A program made the position numbers and the translations under genes. 64,000 bases of DNA from GCA-002727615 sp964442655 (GTDB lineage: Bacteria; Pseudomonadota; Alphaproteobacteria; TMED109): positions 1 through 64,000 of the forward strand of contig CAYTZM010000004.1 of the NCBI GenBank assembly GCA_964442655.1, in the 5' to 3' direction. The notes beneath the pieces are model-generated. The model did no database searches. It saw only the letters and a program-made list of their open reading frames with translations, and was not told where the DNA came from. Shown piece after piece: positions 1 through 8,364 of this stretch (positions within the stretch are counted from its first letter, which is position 1; every line of letters starts with the position of its first letter).

Positions 1-46
1 ATTCCTAATCAATAGGTCGGAGGTTCGAATCCTCTCGTTCCCACCA
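1..46 (+). tRNA. tRNA-Arg(CCU), 3' part only
   Basis: The window opens inside the anticodon loop: TTCCTAA with anticodon CCT, then a short variable loop, a T arm with TTCGAAT closed by GGAGG/CCTCT, acceptor strand CGTTCCC, discriminator A and an encoded CCA ending at 46. The 5' half lies outside the window, so acceptor and D-arm pairing cannot be checked. tRNA-Arg(CCU) genes are frequent integration sites, which matters for the decayed sequence just downstream. Confidence 0.9.
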
Positions 47-58
47 ATTTATGATTAT

Positions 59-316
59 TTATAGGTTATTTAAGTCTTCTGTTTTTTCAGAAGAATTGCT
101 TTTGGTATCTAACTCTATAGAAGGAGGAGAATTTACGGTTTTTTTTCCATACTTACATTCCCAGATTATTATCCCTGCTGTCATATCATTTGTTATCTCA
201 TGCTTTCTCGATTCCAAACATTCCTCATATTGACTACCCCCTAAACTTGTCTTGTATATCAGAATTATAAATATTGTTAAAAGAGATATTTGTATTGCTA
301 TATATTTGTTTGACAT
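59..316 (-). CDS. Small single-pass membrane or secreted protein, unknown
   Basis: An 85-residue protein of unknown function. It starts with a short polar segment and a hydrophobic stretch (about residues 5-24: IAIQISLLTIFIILIY), followed by a soluble part with two Cys (about 33 and 53) and a Ser/Glu/Asn-rich tail. This fits a signal anchor or signal peptide. Upstream of the ATG on the minus strand lies TTGGAAAG a few bases from the start, a good ribosome binding site, which is why this strand is preferred over the overlapping plus-strand frame. It sits just after the tRNA, facing it. No family recognised. Confidence 0.5.
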   Translation of the reverse strand: MSNKYIAIQISLLTIFIILIYKTSLGGSQYEECLESRKHEITNDMTAGIIIWECKYGKKTVNSPPSIELDTKSNSSEKTEDLNNL

Positions 317-351
317 TTCTTTCCAAGTTACTTGAGTTTACAAATCTATTT

Positions 352-600
352 TTAGTTACTTATAATACTTTCTAAATTAATTGCATCCTCTAAATTACTC
401 CCCTGAAATCTACTCTTTTTAAGTTAGTATTAGTAAAATTGGTATTATTTAGTATAGCCTTCTTTAAATTTGAGCCTAATAGGTTAGAATTATTAAAATT
501 AAAATTCCCTAGCAGAGGCACCTTTACATGCTCTTGAATAAATGACGATCCATGCTTTTCTAACCCTATTCAATTCTGCACTATCTGATACAACTCCTTA
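352..600 (-). pseudogene. Decayed pentapeptide-repeat protein remnant
   Basis: Read on the minus strand, the stretch 390-569 is open in one frame and gives runs such as NFNFNNSNLLGSNLKKAIL and NTNFTNTNLKRVDFRGV, the A/N-(D/N)-L/F-x-x spacing of pentapeptide repeats. That frame stops at 390-392. In another frame the pattern goes on (GSNLEDAINL) to a stop at 352-354. There is no good start, and a stop (570-572) cuts the upstream side. This looks like a frameshifted remnant of a pentapeptide-repeat gene. The family has a right-handed beta-helix fold and often no known function. Apart from this remnant the 300-base gap 317-616 holds nothing I can name. Confidence 0.5.
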
Positions 601-616
601 AATTATTCACAAGAAA

Positions 617-1168
617 CTACCTTCCTAGATTTAGATCATCAAAAGTAACATCTTCGACTTTTTCTACGTGCATGATATAAACACTATCATATACGTCTGC
701 ATTTGGAGATTTTATAGATATTTTTCCACTTATTCCTATAGGTTGATACATAGATCTAACTTTGACTGGATCTTCCAACTGAACTAAAACCATCTGATTT
801 GGAGGAGGAGGAGGCACATGAATACACATACCAGCATTTGGTACTAGTACAAATTCGCTAACAGTTTCTATTTGATCATAGTCTACTTCTAAGGGCACCA
901 TAAAACCTGTAATTTTGACTTTTGTACCCTCTAATTCATCTACTGTAACTAATCGAGAATCTCGTAATTTTTGGAGGAATTCACTATCTTTCCACATTTC
1001 AGCTTTTACTCCTCCCTCAGGAATAAAATCAAAAACGTTCTCAGGAAGCAAATGTGTCCACGTAATAGGTGAAAATTCATCTCTAGCATAAGATAGATTG
1101 GTTAGGAATAGAGCCAAAAAAATAAATTTAATAATTAAAATATATTTGTTTTTAAGGAAATTTTTCAT
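617..1168 (-). CDS. DUF3299 family exported protein
   Basis: About 183 residues, with an N-terminal hydrophobic signal (about residues 8-27, ending before SYARDEF) and then a soluble domain with the DUF3299 hallmarks: GFMVPLEVDYD in the middle and the Pro-rich CIHVPPPPPNQ that follows. The family is periplasmic and small, and its function is not established. The frame can also open with GTG at 1172-1174, but the ATG at 1166-1168 gives a normal signal peptide and is preferred; neither has a clear ribosome binding site. It is the last gene of the minus-strand block and follows the sirtuin gene with a gap of about 80 bases, so it may have its own promoter. Confidence 0.8.
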   Translation of the reverse strand: MKNFLKNKYILIIKFIFLALFLTNLSYARDEFSPITWTHLLPENVFDFIPEGGVKAEMWKDSEFLQKLRDSRLVTVDELEGTKVKITGFMVPLEVDYDQIETVSEFVLVPNAGMCIHVPPPPPNQMVLVQLEDPVKVRSMYQPIGISGKISIKSPNADVYDSVYIMHVEKVEDVTFDDLNLGR

Positions 1169-1248
1169 AGGCACAATCTAACATAAAAAAGTAAATACAC
1201 AATTAAAAATAGAATAGGTATTTCACAATAACAAACAAATATGATCAA

Positions 1249-1989
1249 CTAAAAATTTAACTTAGAAAGTGTTTTTCCAATTTCTTTATTTATTACCTTG
1301 TTTGCAATAGAATCTAGTTCGGTAGGCTCTCTATTTAATATTACTAATTTTGCTCCATTATTTTTAGCTAATATTGGTAAACCAGCAGCAGGGTAAACTT
1401 TTAAAGATGAACCTATAGCTATAAATAAGTCACAATCTATTGAGGCTTTTTCAGCTATTTGCATTTCTTTTATAGGCATGGGTTGTCCAAATGAAATAGT
1501 TGCAGATTTAATAACTCCATCACATTCAATACATTTAGGGGGGTCTGTATAATTATTATTTATTAAAAAGTTTTTAATATAGTCTAATGAATAATGTTTT
1601 TCACAATCAAGACATTTTGCATAAGTGCCATTTCCATGTAATTCGATAATTTTTTTACTTGATACTCCTGAAGCTTGATGTAAATTATCTATATTTTGAG
1701 TAATTATATAACTAATTTTATTTTTATTGTTTAGTTTTGCGATGACATTATGCCCTATATTGGGCTTTGCTATATTTATGTTTTTATCAATTTCAAATTT
1801 TCGTTTCCAAGATTCTAGCTGCCAAGATTTTGAAGACATAAAATCTTGAAACATTATAGGTTTCATTTTTGTCCATATTCCGCCTGGACTTCTAAAATCA
1901 GGTATACCGGATTCTGTACTAATGCCTGCACCAGTAAAAATTACAATATTTTTAGATTCTTTTATTAATGTATTTAGATTATTTGTCAT
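1249..1989 (-). CDS. cobB: NAD-dependent protein deacylase (sirtuin, CobB type)
   Basis: 246 residues, full length for a bacterial sirtuin. It removes acyl groups from lysines using NAD+, giving O-acyl-ADP-ribose and nicotinamide. Visible: GAGIS (20-24) with PDFR (30-33) of the NAD-binding loop, TQNID (97-101), catalytic His118 in ELHGN, a four-Cys zinc site (C126, C129, C153, C156) and the Rossmann element IGSSLKVYPAAGLP near the C-terminus. It starts 4 bases after the stop of the DpgC-like gene, so the two are very likely co-transcribed. Whether it deacetylates or desuccinylates is not settled by the sequence. Confidence 0.93.
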   Translation of the reverse strand: MTNNLNTLIKESKNIVIFTGAGISTESGIPDFRSPGGIWTKMKPIMFQDFMSSKSWQLESWKRKFEIDKNINIAKPNIGHNVIAKLNNKNKISYIITQNIDNLHQASGVSSKKIIELHGNGTYAKCLDCEKHYSLDYIKNFLINNNYTDPPKCIECDGVIKSATISFGQPMPIKEMQIAEKASIDCDLFIAIGSSLKVYPAAGLPILAKNNGAKLVILNREPTELDSIANKVINKEIGKTLSKLNF

Positions 1990-1993
1990 ATAT

Positions 1994-3367
1994 TTATTTT
2001 AATGGCCTAGAAGCTGCGTTCCAATAATTTTCTAGGTTTTTAATTAAAGCATCACTAAAATGACAATAGGCTTGATCATGGCAATAAGTACTCATATATT
2101 TTCTAAACATATCAAGAGGTTCTTGTGAAATTCTAAATGCCCTTCTATTGCTGCCAGAACCAACGACTCCAGAACTGGTATAAGCATTTATAGTTTTTAA
2201 AAGACTTTCATCCATAGAATTGTCTTTAATAATTTCGTCACAAATTAATTTTCCTTCAAGTGAGTTTGAATGGATAGTTAATCCATTTTGAATTGCTCGT
2301 CTTGCTATTCTATCGCCTGTAAATCGCCAAAGCCTCATATTAGCCATACCTGGTATAATACCTTCTTTTCTAGCTGGAAGAGTCATATAACTTCCATCTT
2401 CAGCCATTATATGATCCATAACTAAAAGATATTGACACCCTCCTCCTATAGCAAAAGTATCCAAAGTGGCGATCCATGGTTTTTCTTGAAGTGGATAAAG
2501 AGGGTTTTCTGGGTTATGGTCTTTAGTTGCTATTCCTCTGAAAACTTTATTTACTGCACCCATATCTCTTTTAATGTACCAAAGGAAAGAAATTTTTCCT
2601 TGATATAAATGAGTTAAATTTATACCTGCTCCAAAAGTTCTTTTATTTGCATATTTAGGGTGTTTATTTTTTTCACCTCTTAACACACATATTTCGGAAT
2701 TTCTATCTAAAATAGCGAGGTCTATAGCCGCTTCTAATGGATACAGAGTTCTTTCATCTTCGGCATTTAAGTATTCTTCGTTTTCTAATGTCACTACTAC
2801 ATATTTTCCAAATTTTTCAACACTTGCTCCATCAAACTGAACTTTTTTATTTTTATTAAATTCTTCTTCTTTTTCTAGAGCTAATTTACTTGGAAGCAAC
2901 ATAGTATGACAAAGATGTTCTCCTTCTTTTTGATGAGCTAGAATGGAAGATAAAAATAATCCTTGATCAGTTTCGATGCCATCTTTATCTTTAAGCATTT
3001 TTTTATCTTCATTATGCAATTCTTCTTTTGAAGGATTTAAAAAAGGAACGTAGTTATTTGCTAGATTAATTAATTCATCTATATGAATATATTTTTTTTG
3101 ATTATTTGTTATTAGATTATATATATGTTGAGAATATTCTTCTAAAAATATTTTTTTTGAATTTTCGATATACTTTCTAAGTTCTTTTCTATCTTCTCTT
3201 TTACTAATAGTTTTATTAAAGTCTATACATGCTTTCCAAAAAAGAGAAAAATGATTTTTATCTTCTTTAAAATTGTTTTTAATTATTGGATTTAAATTTA
3301 CAATTTTCATATTTTTTCCGTCAACGTTTAAATTGTCCAATAATTCTGTATATTTATTATTATTCAT
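1994..3367 (-). CDS. DpgC-like crotonase-fold protein (possible cofactor-free dioxygenase)
   Basis: 457 residues, much longer than a plain enoyl-CoA hydratase (about 260). Residues 1-170 are a helical N-terminal domain and 175-400 the crotonase fold: GAGINLTHLY (246-255), oxyanion-hole region IGGGCQ (307-312), PARKEGIIPG (331-340), then a helical tail with QEPLDMFRKYM and CHDQAYCHFS. This architecture and these motifs match the DpgC family, (3,5-dihydroxyphenyl)acetyl-CoA 1,2-dioxygenase, which uses O2 without metal or cofactor in glycopeptide biosynthesis. No DpgA, B or D gene is in the window, so the real substrate is unknown; an acyl-CoA thioester is inferred. It lies between prolyl aminopeptidase and sirtuin genes, in the same direction. 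Confidence 0.75.
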   Translation of the reverse strand: MNNNKYTELLDNLNVDGKNMKIVNLNPIIKNNFKEDKNHFSLFWKACIDFNKTISKREDRKELRKYIENSKKIFLEEYSQHIYNLITNNQKKYIHIDELINLANNYVPFLNPSKEELHNEDKKMLKDKDGIETDQGLFLSSILAHQKEGEHLCHTMLLPSKLALEKEEEFNKNKKVQFDGASVEKFGKYVVVTLENEEYLNAEDERTLYPLEAAIDLAILDRNSEICVLRGEKNKHPKYANKRTFGAGINLTHLYQGKISFLWYIKRDMGAVNKVFRGIATKDHNPENPLYPLQEKPWIATLDTFAIGGGCQYLLVMDHIMAEDGSYMTLPARKEGIIPGMANMRLWRFTGDRIARRAIQNGLTIHSNSLEGKLICDEIIKDNSMDESLLKTINAYTSSGVVGSGSNRRAFRISQEPLDMFRKYMSTYCHDQAYCHFSDALIKNLENYWNAASRPLK

Positions 3368-3398
3368 CTTATCTATTTCCTTATTTATAGTCGTTAAT

Positions 3399-4343
3399 TT
3401 AGGTTAATTTTTTAATATGGTCCATAGTTTCTAATATTGCATCTTTTATTCCTGATTCTAGAGAACTATGTCCGGCTTTTTCTACAATTTTTATTTCTGA
3501 ATTTGTCCATACTTTATGTAAGTCATAGGCATTTTTTGGTGGACAGATAACATCATATCTTCCTTGAATAATATATCCTTTAATATTTTTAATTTTATCA
3601 ATATTTAGAATTAATTGGTTTTCTTCTAAAAATAAATTGTTAATAAAATAATGTGCTTCTATTCTAGCTAAATTTATTGCCATTTGTGTATCTAAAAATT
3701 CTTCTAATATTGAATTGTTAGGAAGTAAAGTGGAGCAGTTTGCTTCATATCTTGTCCAGGAAATAGCTGCTTCAGTACATGATTCTATATTTTTACTGAT
3801 AAGTCTTTTATAATATGATTCTAATAAATTTTTTCTTTCGTTTTCTGGAAGGAAATTATTAAATCTTTTCCAATAGTCCGGAAATATATTTTTCATGCCA
3901 TATAAAAACCAATCTATTTCTTGTTTTCTGCATAAGAATATTCCTCTCACTACTATTCCATTTACATTTTTTGGATATTCTTCTGAATATGCTAGTGCCA
4001 ATGCTGATCCCCAACTACCTCCGAATACTAGCCATTTATCTATTTTAAGAAAGCGTCGGAGTTTCTCTATATCTTCAATTAAATGCTGTGTAGAGTTGTT
4101 TTTTATATTTCCTGGTGGGATTGATCTACCACTTCCCCTTTGATCAAATATCACAATATTATAATATTCTGGATCAAAAAATTGTCTTAGAGACTTGTTT
4201 CCGCCTGCTCCTGGCCCTCCATGTAAAACTAATACGGGAATGCCGTTTTTATTTCCTAATTTCTCCCAATAAATCTTATGCAGTTCGTCTACTTCTAATA
4301 ATCCATATTCATATGGTTCTATTTTAGGATATAATTTTAGCAT
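3399..4343 (-). CDS. pip: Prolyl aminopeptidase (S33 family)
   Basis: 314 residues, the usual length of proline iminopeptidase, a cytoplasmic alpha/beta hydrolase that releases N-terminal Pro from peptides. Visible are HGGPGAGG (41-48, oxyanion region), FDQRGSGRS (66-74), the nucleophile elbow GGSWGS (108-113, Ser110), GRYDVICPP carrying the catalytic Asp and AGHSSLE carrying the His near the end. The gene is first in the minus-strand block, divergent from the helicase gene with a 90-base gap that must hold both promoters. It is about 30 bases upstream of the DpgC-like gene. Confidence 0.92.
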   Translation of the reverse strand: MLKLYPKIEPYEYGLLEVDELHKIYWEKLGNKNGIPVLVLHGGPGAGGNKSLRQFFDPEYYNIVIFDQRGSGRSIPPGNIKNNSTQHLIEDIEKLRRFLKIDKWLVFGGSWGSALALAYSEEYPKNVNGIVVRGIFLCRKQEIDWFLYGMKNIFPDYWKRFNNFLPENERKNLLESYYKRLISKNIESCTEAAISWTRYEANCSTLLPNNSILEEFLDTQMAINLARIEAHYFINNLFLEENQLILNIDKIKNIKGYIIQGRYDVICPPKNAYDLHKVWTNSEIKIVEKAGHSSLESGIKDAILETMDHIKKLT

Positions 4344-4433
4344 ATTTTGCCTTATATTTTTATAATAATTTTAGTTTATTTGTTTTCTATTGCATAGATA
4401 ATGTTATTATTAATTACTAAAATGGATTAAAAA

Positions 4434-6929
4434 ATGTTTTATCATAATTTAGATAAATCTAAAAATTACAATGATATAAATAGTTTGGAAAACATTATAG
4501 CAGTATTGGGTCCTACTAATACAGGTAAAACTTATTATGCTATAGAACAAATGTTGAAATATGATTCAGGAATTATAGGATGTCCTTTACGATTATTGGC
4601 GAGAGAAATTTATGATAAGTTGGTAAAAAAAAGAGGTATATTAAATATAGCCTTAATTACAGGTGAAGAAAAAATAGTTCCTACAAATGCTAAGTATTTT
4701 GTATGTACAGTAGAAGCAATGCCCAAAAATTTAGATGTAGATTTTGTTGCAATAGATGAGGTGCAGTTAACAGCACATAGTGAAAGAGGACATGTTTTTA
4801 CGGATAAATTATTAAATGTAAGAGGTAATTTGGAGACAATGTTTCTAGGTTCTGATAATATAGAGAATTTATTAAAAAAAATATATCCTAAAATTTATGT
4901 AAAAAAGTTTAAAAGGTTTTCAAGCTTGGAATATGTAGGTAGCTCTAAATTATCTAAAATGCCCCCAAGATCTGCAATAGTTACTTTTTCAGTAAATGAG
5001 GTATATGAAATTGCAGAGTTAGTAAAAAGAAGACATGGAGGAACTGCAGTAGTTTTAGGAGCATTGAGTCCTAAGACTCGAAATGCACAAGTAGAATTAT
5101 ATGAATCTGGTGAAGTAGATTATTTAGTTGCAACGGATGCAATTGGAATGGGATTAAATATGAATATTAATCATGTAGCTTTTGCTAAATTAATTAAATA
5201 TGATGGAAAAAATGTAAGATCATTAACCAGTACAGAGGCAGCACAAATAGCTGGTAGAGCTGGCAGGTATAAAAAAGATGGTACTTTTGGGGTTACAGCA
5301 GGTTGTAATAATTTTAATCCATTAATGGTAAATGCAATTGAAAACCATAGTTTTTCTGAAATAGATTCTATTTTGTGGAGAAATAGTAAATTAGATTTTT
5401 CATCTATAAAATCGTTGTTGAGAAGTTTAAGCAAAAGATCGGAAAAAAATTATTTTATTATGAGTTCAGAAGCCGATGATGAAAAGTTTTTGAAAGTTTT
5501 ATCTAAGAAAGTAGATAATGAAAATGTTCGTCTTTTATGGGAAGTTTGTTCGGTACCTGATTATGGAAAAAACTATGATGATTCACATTTTTTGTTATTA
5601 GAAAATATATATAAGTTATTAAGAGAAAATGGAGAACTACCAGAAATTTGGGCTAGTAGTAACTTAAATAATTTAAATAATATAAAAGGTGAATTAGATT
5701 TGCTTGCAACACGATTAGCAAATGTTAGAACCTGGAATTATATTTTTAATAAAAAAAATTGGATACATAGTGATAGTGAATTGGGTTCTAAAGCCAAATA
5801 TATTGAAAATAGGTTATCTGATGCATTGCATAAGGGGTTAGTTGAAAGATTTGTCGATTATAAAATGGCTAGTTTTTCAAAAAGTTTAAAAGTTAATAAT
5901 GATTTAATATCCTTTATATCAAGGGATAATTCTGTAAAGATCGAGGGGTATTTTGTAGGAAAATTAGAAGGATTAACTTTTATAAATGAAGTTTCAAAAA
6001 ATCAAGATGATAAAAAAGAGATTTTTAAAATTGTTAGAAAGGTTATCGCTACTGAGGTAGGTAAAAGAGTAAGAATTATACTTAATAGTCATGATCAGGA
6101 GATAAGTTTTGACAAAAATTTATGTGTATTTTGGCAGGGTTGTTGTATTGCAAAATTATATAAAGGCAAAAGTATATTAAAGCCAAAAATTTTATTAGTT
6201 TCTTCTGAATTATTAAATGATAAGGATAGACTAATGTTAAAGGAGAGGTTGTATAAATTTTTACATAAATATATTTTAAATATTATTTCACCTATTAATA
6301 ATTTAATGAATAAGTGTGAAGAAGGAGCTCTAAAAGGATTATTGTATCAATTAAAGGAATCTTTAGGGGTTATAAAGATATCTAATGTAAGAGATCTTGT
6401 GGTAGCGCTTTCTATTAGAGAAAAGAATATGCTTGGTGAATTAGGAATTGAAATTGGACAATTTTATATTTGGTCTAAAAGTATAACTAATAAAAAAAAT
6501 TCAGAATTTCTATGGAAGTTATTGCAGATTGATAATGGATATAAAGTAGAATTTAATTATCCTGATATTAATAAGCCAGTTAGTTGTAAAAATATTCCTT
6601 TCAATCTTTTCAATAAGAGAGAATTAATTTTAATAGATAATTATATATATAATATTCAATTAATAGAAAGAATTATGAAATCTATAAAAAATTTTTTAAT
6701 GATTAAAAATATAATTTACTTAAATAAAAAAAATATTAAATTAATTAATAAAAAATATAATCTTTCTTATCAACAAATAAGAAGTTTATTAATAGAAATT
6801 GGTTTTAAAAAAGATAAGACGAACCCTGTGAAGTATTTTTATAATCAGAATAAATTTTATAAATCTAATATATTGCTTAATAAAGATTATACTAAAAATT
6901 CTCCTTTTGCAGTTCTTGCTAAATTTTAA
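4434..6929 (+). CDS. SUV3-like ATP-dependent RNA/DNA helicase
   Basis: 831 residues. The N-terminal half is a superfamily 2 helicase of the SUV3/SUPV3L1 type: Walker A GPTNTGKT (26-33), PLRLLAREIYDKL (motif Ia region), DEVQ (108-111, motif II), a second RecA domain with ATDAIGMGLNM, and motif VI QIAGRAGRY around 270. The C-terminal half is poorly conserved and Lys/Asn-rich, as in alphaproteobacterial homologues. Mitochondrial SUV3 unwinds RNA for degradation with a 3'-5' exonuclease; the bacterial role is less clear. In many alphaproteobacteria this gene lies upstream of an S4 RNA-binding gene and the ferredoxin. Here no S4 gene is seen, and a TerB-like gene follows after 107 bases. Confidence 0.88.
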   Translation: MFYHNLDKSKNYNDINSLENIIAVLGPTNTGKTYYAIEQMLKYDSGIIGCPLRLLAREIYDKLVKKRGILNIALITGEEKIVPTNAKYFVCTVEAMPKNLDVDFVAIDEVQLTAHSERGHVFTDKLLNVRGNLETMFLGSDNIENLLKKIYPKIYVKKFKRFSSLEYVGSSKLSKMPPRSAIVTFSVNEVYEIAELVKRRHGGTAVVLGALSPKTRNAQVELYESGEVDYLVATDAIGMGLNMNINHVAFAKLIKYDGKNVRSLTSTEAAQIAGRAGRYKKDGTFGVTAGCNNFNPLMVNAIENHSFSEIDSILWRNSKLDFSSIKSLLRSLSKRSEKNYFIMSSEADDEKFLKVLSKKVDNENVRLLWEVCSVPDYGKNYDDSHFLLLENIYKLLRENGELPEIWASSNLNNLNNIKGELDLLATRLANVRTWNYIFNKKNWIHSDSELGSKAKYIENRLSDALHKGLVERFVDYKMASFSKSLKVNNDLISFISRDNSVKIEGYFVGKLEGLTFINEVSKNQDDKKEIFKIVRKVIATEVGKRVRIILNSHDQEISFDKNLCVFWQGCCIAKLYKGKSILKPKILLVSSELLNDKDRLMLKERLYKFLHKYILNIISPINNLMNKCEEGALKGLLYQLKESLGVIKISNVRDLVVALSIREKNMLGELGIEIGQFYIWSKSITNKKNSEFLWKLLQIDNGYKVEFNYPDINKPVSCKNIPFNLFNKRELILIDNYIYNIQLIERIMKSIKNFLMIKNIIYLNKKNIKLINKKYNLSYQQIRSLLIEIGFKKDKTNPVKYFYNQNKFYKSNILLNKDYTKNSPFAVLAKF

Positions 6930-7036
6930 TTATTTTAAAAAGTTATATAGATAATACTTTAATATTGTGTTAATAGAAGAGCCATTAAAGTTTATTTGTA
7001 CTTATTTTATAAAATAATTCTGATTTTGGATTTTTA

Positions 7037-7477
7037 ATGATAGATGCTTTTAAAAATATTTTTAAAAATAAGGGTGTAGAAATTAAGAAAACAGATGAAG
7101 AGTTTCAGATAGCTTGTGCAGCAATATTGTGTGAAGCTGCTTCAATGGATGGTACTTTTGATGAAAAAGAAAAGTTACTAATTCTTAATTTAATTCAAAA
7201 ACAATTTTCACTCGATAAAGATTCTACTTTATCACTTTATGAGGAAGCAAGGACTTTGGCAGAAGATTCTTCTGAATTGTACGGTTTTACAAAGGTGTTA
7301 AAGAATTCATGGAATTTAGATAAAAAAATAAGAATGTTAGAGATGTTGTGGGAAGTAGCTTACGTTGATGGAGAACTGGATCCAGCAGAGGATATGTTAA
7401 TAAGAAGGATCGCAGGTTTAATTCATGTTGAAGATAGAGACAGGGTATTAGCAAAACAAAGGGTTCTAAATAAATAA
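7037..7477 (+). CDS. TerB-like (tellurite resistance TerB family) protein
   Basis: 146 residues, all helical in appearance. It contains two acidic repeats typical of the TerB fold: AASMDGTFDEKEKLLI in the first half and VAYVDGELDPAEDMLIRRI in the second. The paired D-G-x-x-D/E elements are thought to bind metal. Many bacterial TerB-like proteins have nothing to do with tellurite, so the name is a fold label only. Fairly hydrophilic, no membrane segment. It is 17 bases upstream of fdxA and probably in the same transcript. Nothing in the sequence shows the partner. Confidence 0.78.
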   Translation: MIDAFKNIFKNKGVEIKKTDEEFQIACAAILCEAASMDGTFDEKEKLLILNLIQKQFSLDKDSTLSLYEEARTLAEDSSELYGFTKVLKNSWNLDKKIRMLEMLWEVAYVDGELDPAEDMLIRRIAGLIHVEDRDRVLAKQRVLNK

Positions 7478-7494
7478 AATAAGGGGTATATATT

Positions 7495-7824
7495 ATGACA
7501 TATGTTGTTACTGAAAATTGTATAAAATGTAAGTATACTGATTGTGTTGAGGTTTGTCCTGTAGATTGTTTTTATGAAGGTGAAAACATGTTGGTAATCA
7601 ATCCAGATGAATGCATAGATTGTGGTGTTTGCGAACCAGAATGCCCAGCAGAAGCTATTTTACCGGATTCAGATCCTGTAGGAGAAAAATGGTTAGATTT
7701 AAATACGCAACAAGCTAATATTTGGCCAAATATAACTGAGAAAAAAGAACCTTCTGCTGATGCAGATGAATATCAAGGCAAAGAAAATAAATTTGAACAA
7801 TTTTATTCAGATAAGCCAGGGTAA
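7495..7824 (+). CDS. fdxA: 7Fe ferredoxin FdxA
   Basis: 109 residues, the usual size of Azotobacter ferredoxin I-type proteins. By family comparison C9, C17 and C50 hold a [3Fe-4S] cluster, and C21, C40, C43 and C46 a [4Fe-4S] cluster; C12 and C25 are additional. The N-terminal part reads MTYVVTENCIKCKYTDC, a very conserved start. The C-terminal 50 residues are the acidic extension seen in this class. It is a soluble low-potential electron carrier. A ribosome binding site AAGGGG sits just upstream of the ATG. It lies directly before CarD, an arrangement common in alphaproteobacteria. Confidence 0.95.
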   Translation: MTYVVTENCIKCKYTDCVEVCPVDCFYEGENMLVINPDECIDCGVCEPECPAEAILPDSDPVGEKWLDLNTQQANIWPNITEKKEPSADADEYQGKENKFEQFYSDKPG

Positions 7825-7844
7825 TAATAAGTGTTGGAGATAAT

Positions 7845-8345
7845 ATGAATAATAGAGTGCAGGAGCATAAGATAGGAGATTGGTTGATATATCCTAAGCA
7901 TGGCTTAGGAAAAGCAATTGATTTTGAAACACAAACTGTTTTAAAAGAAAAAGTAAAACTTTTAGTAGTATTTTTTGAGCACGAAAGAATGACTCTTAGG
8001 ATTCCTGTTAAAAAATTGGATGAGTTAGGTTTGAGAGCTATTTCAAATAAAGACCAAATGAAAGAAGCAATGTTGGCATTAAAAGGTAAAGCAAGAATAA
8101 GAAAGACAATGTGGGCAAAAAGAGAAAAAGACTATAAAGATAAATTAGAGAAAGGAGACCCAGTATCAGTTGCAGAGGTTTTGAGAGATTTATATAGAGG
8201 AGAAGGAGACCCTGAACAATCCTATAGTGAGAGGCAACTTTATGAAAAAGCTTTAGATAGGTTTGTTAGAGAGATGGTAGCTGTTCATGTTATTGATTTA
8301 GAAGAGGCAATAAAGCAAACTGAAGATAACCTTAAGGTAAATTGA
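7845..8345 (+). CDS. carD: CarD/CdnL-family transcription regulator
   Basis: 166 residues. The N-terminal Tudor-like RNA polymerase interaction domain is visible (GDWLIYPKHGLGKAIDFET, then LLVVFFEHERMTLRIPV), followed by the helical DNA-binding domain with the conserved W (MWAKREKDYKDKL) and the SVAEVLRDLYR segment. CarD/CdnL binds the RNA polymerase beta subunit and stabilises open promoter complexes, including rRNA promoters. It is 20 bases after fdxA and 19 bases before a phosphatase-fold protein that has lost its active site, all on the same strand, suggesting a shared transcript. Confidence 0.93.
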   Translation: MNNRVQEHKIGDWLIYPKHGLGKAIDFETQTVLKEKVKLLVVFFEHERMTLRIPVKKLDELGLRAISNKDQMKEAMLALKGKARIRKTMWAKREKDYKDKLEKGDPVSVAEVLRDLYRGEGDPEQSYSERQLYEKALDRFVREMVAVHVIDLEEAIKQTEDNLKVN

Positions 8346-8364
8346 TAAATGAAAGATTGTTTTT

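Noticed and set aside
51..233. Plus-strand 60-codon ORF after the tRNA
   Set aside because: No ribosome binding site, no recognisable pattern; the minus-strand gene on the same bases has a good binding site and a signal anchor.
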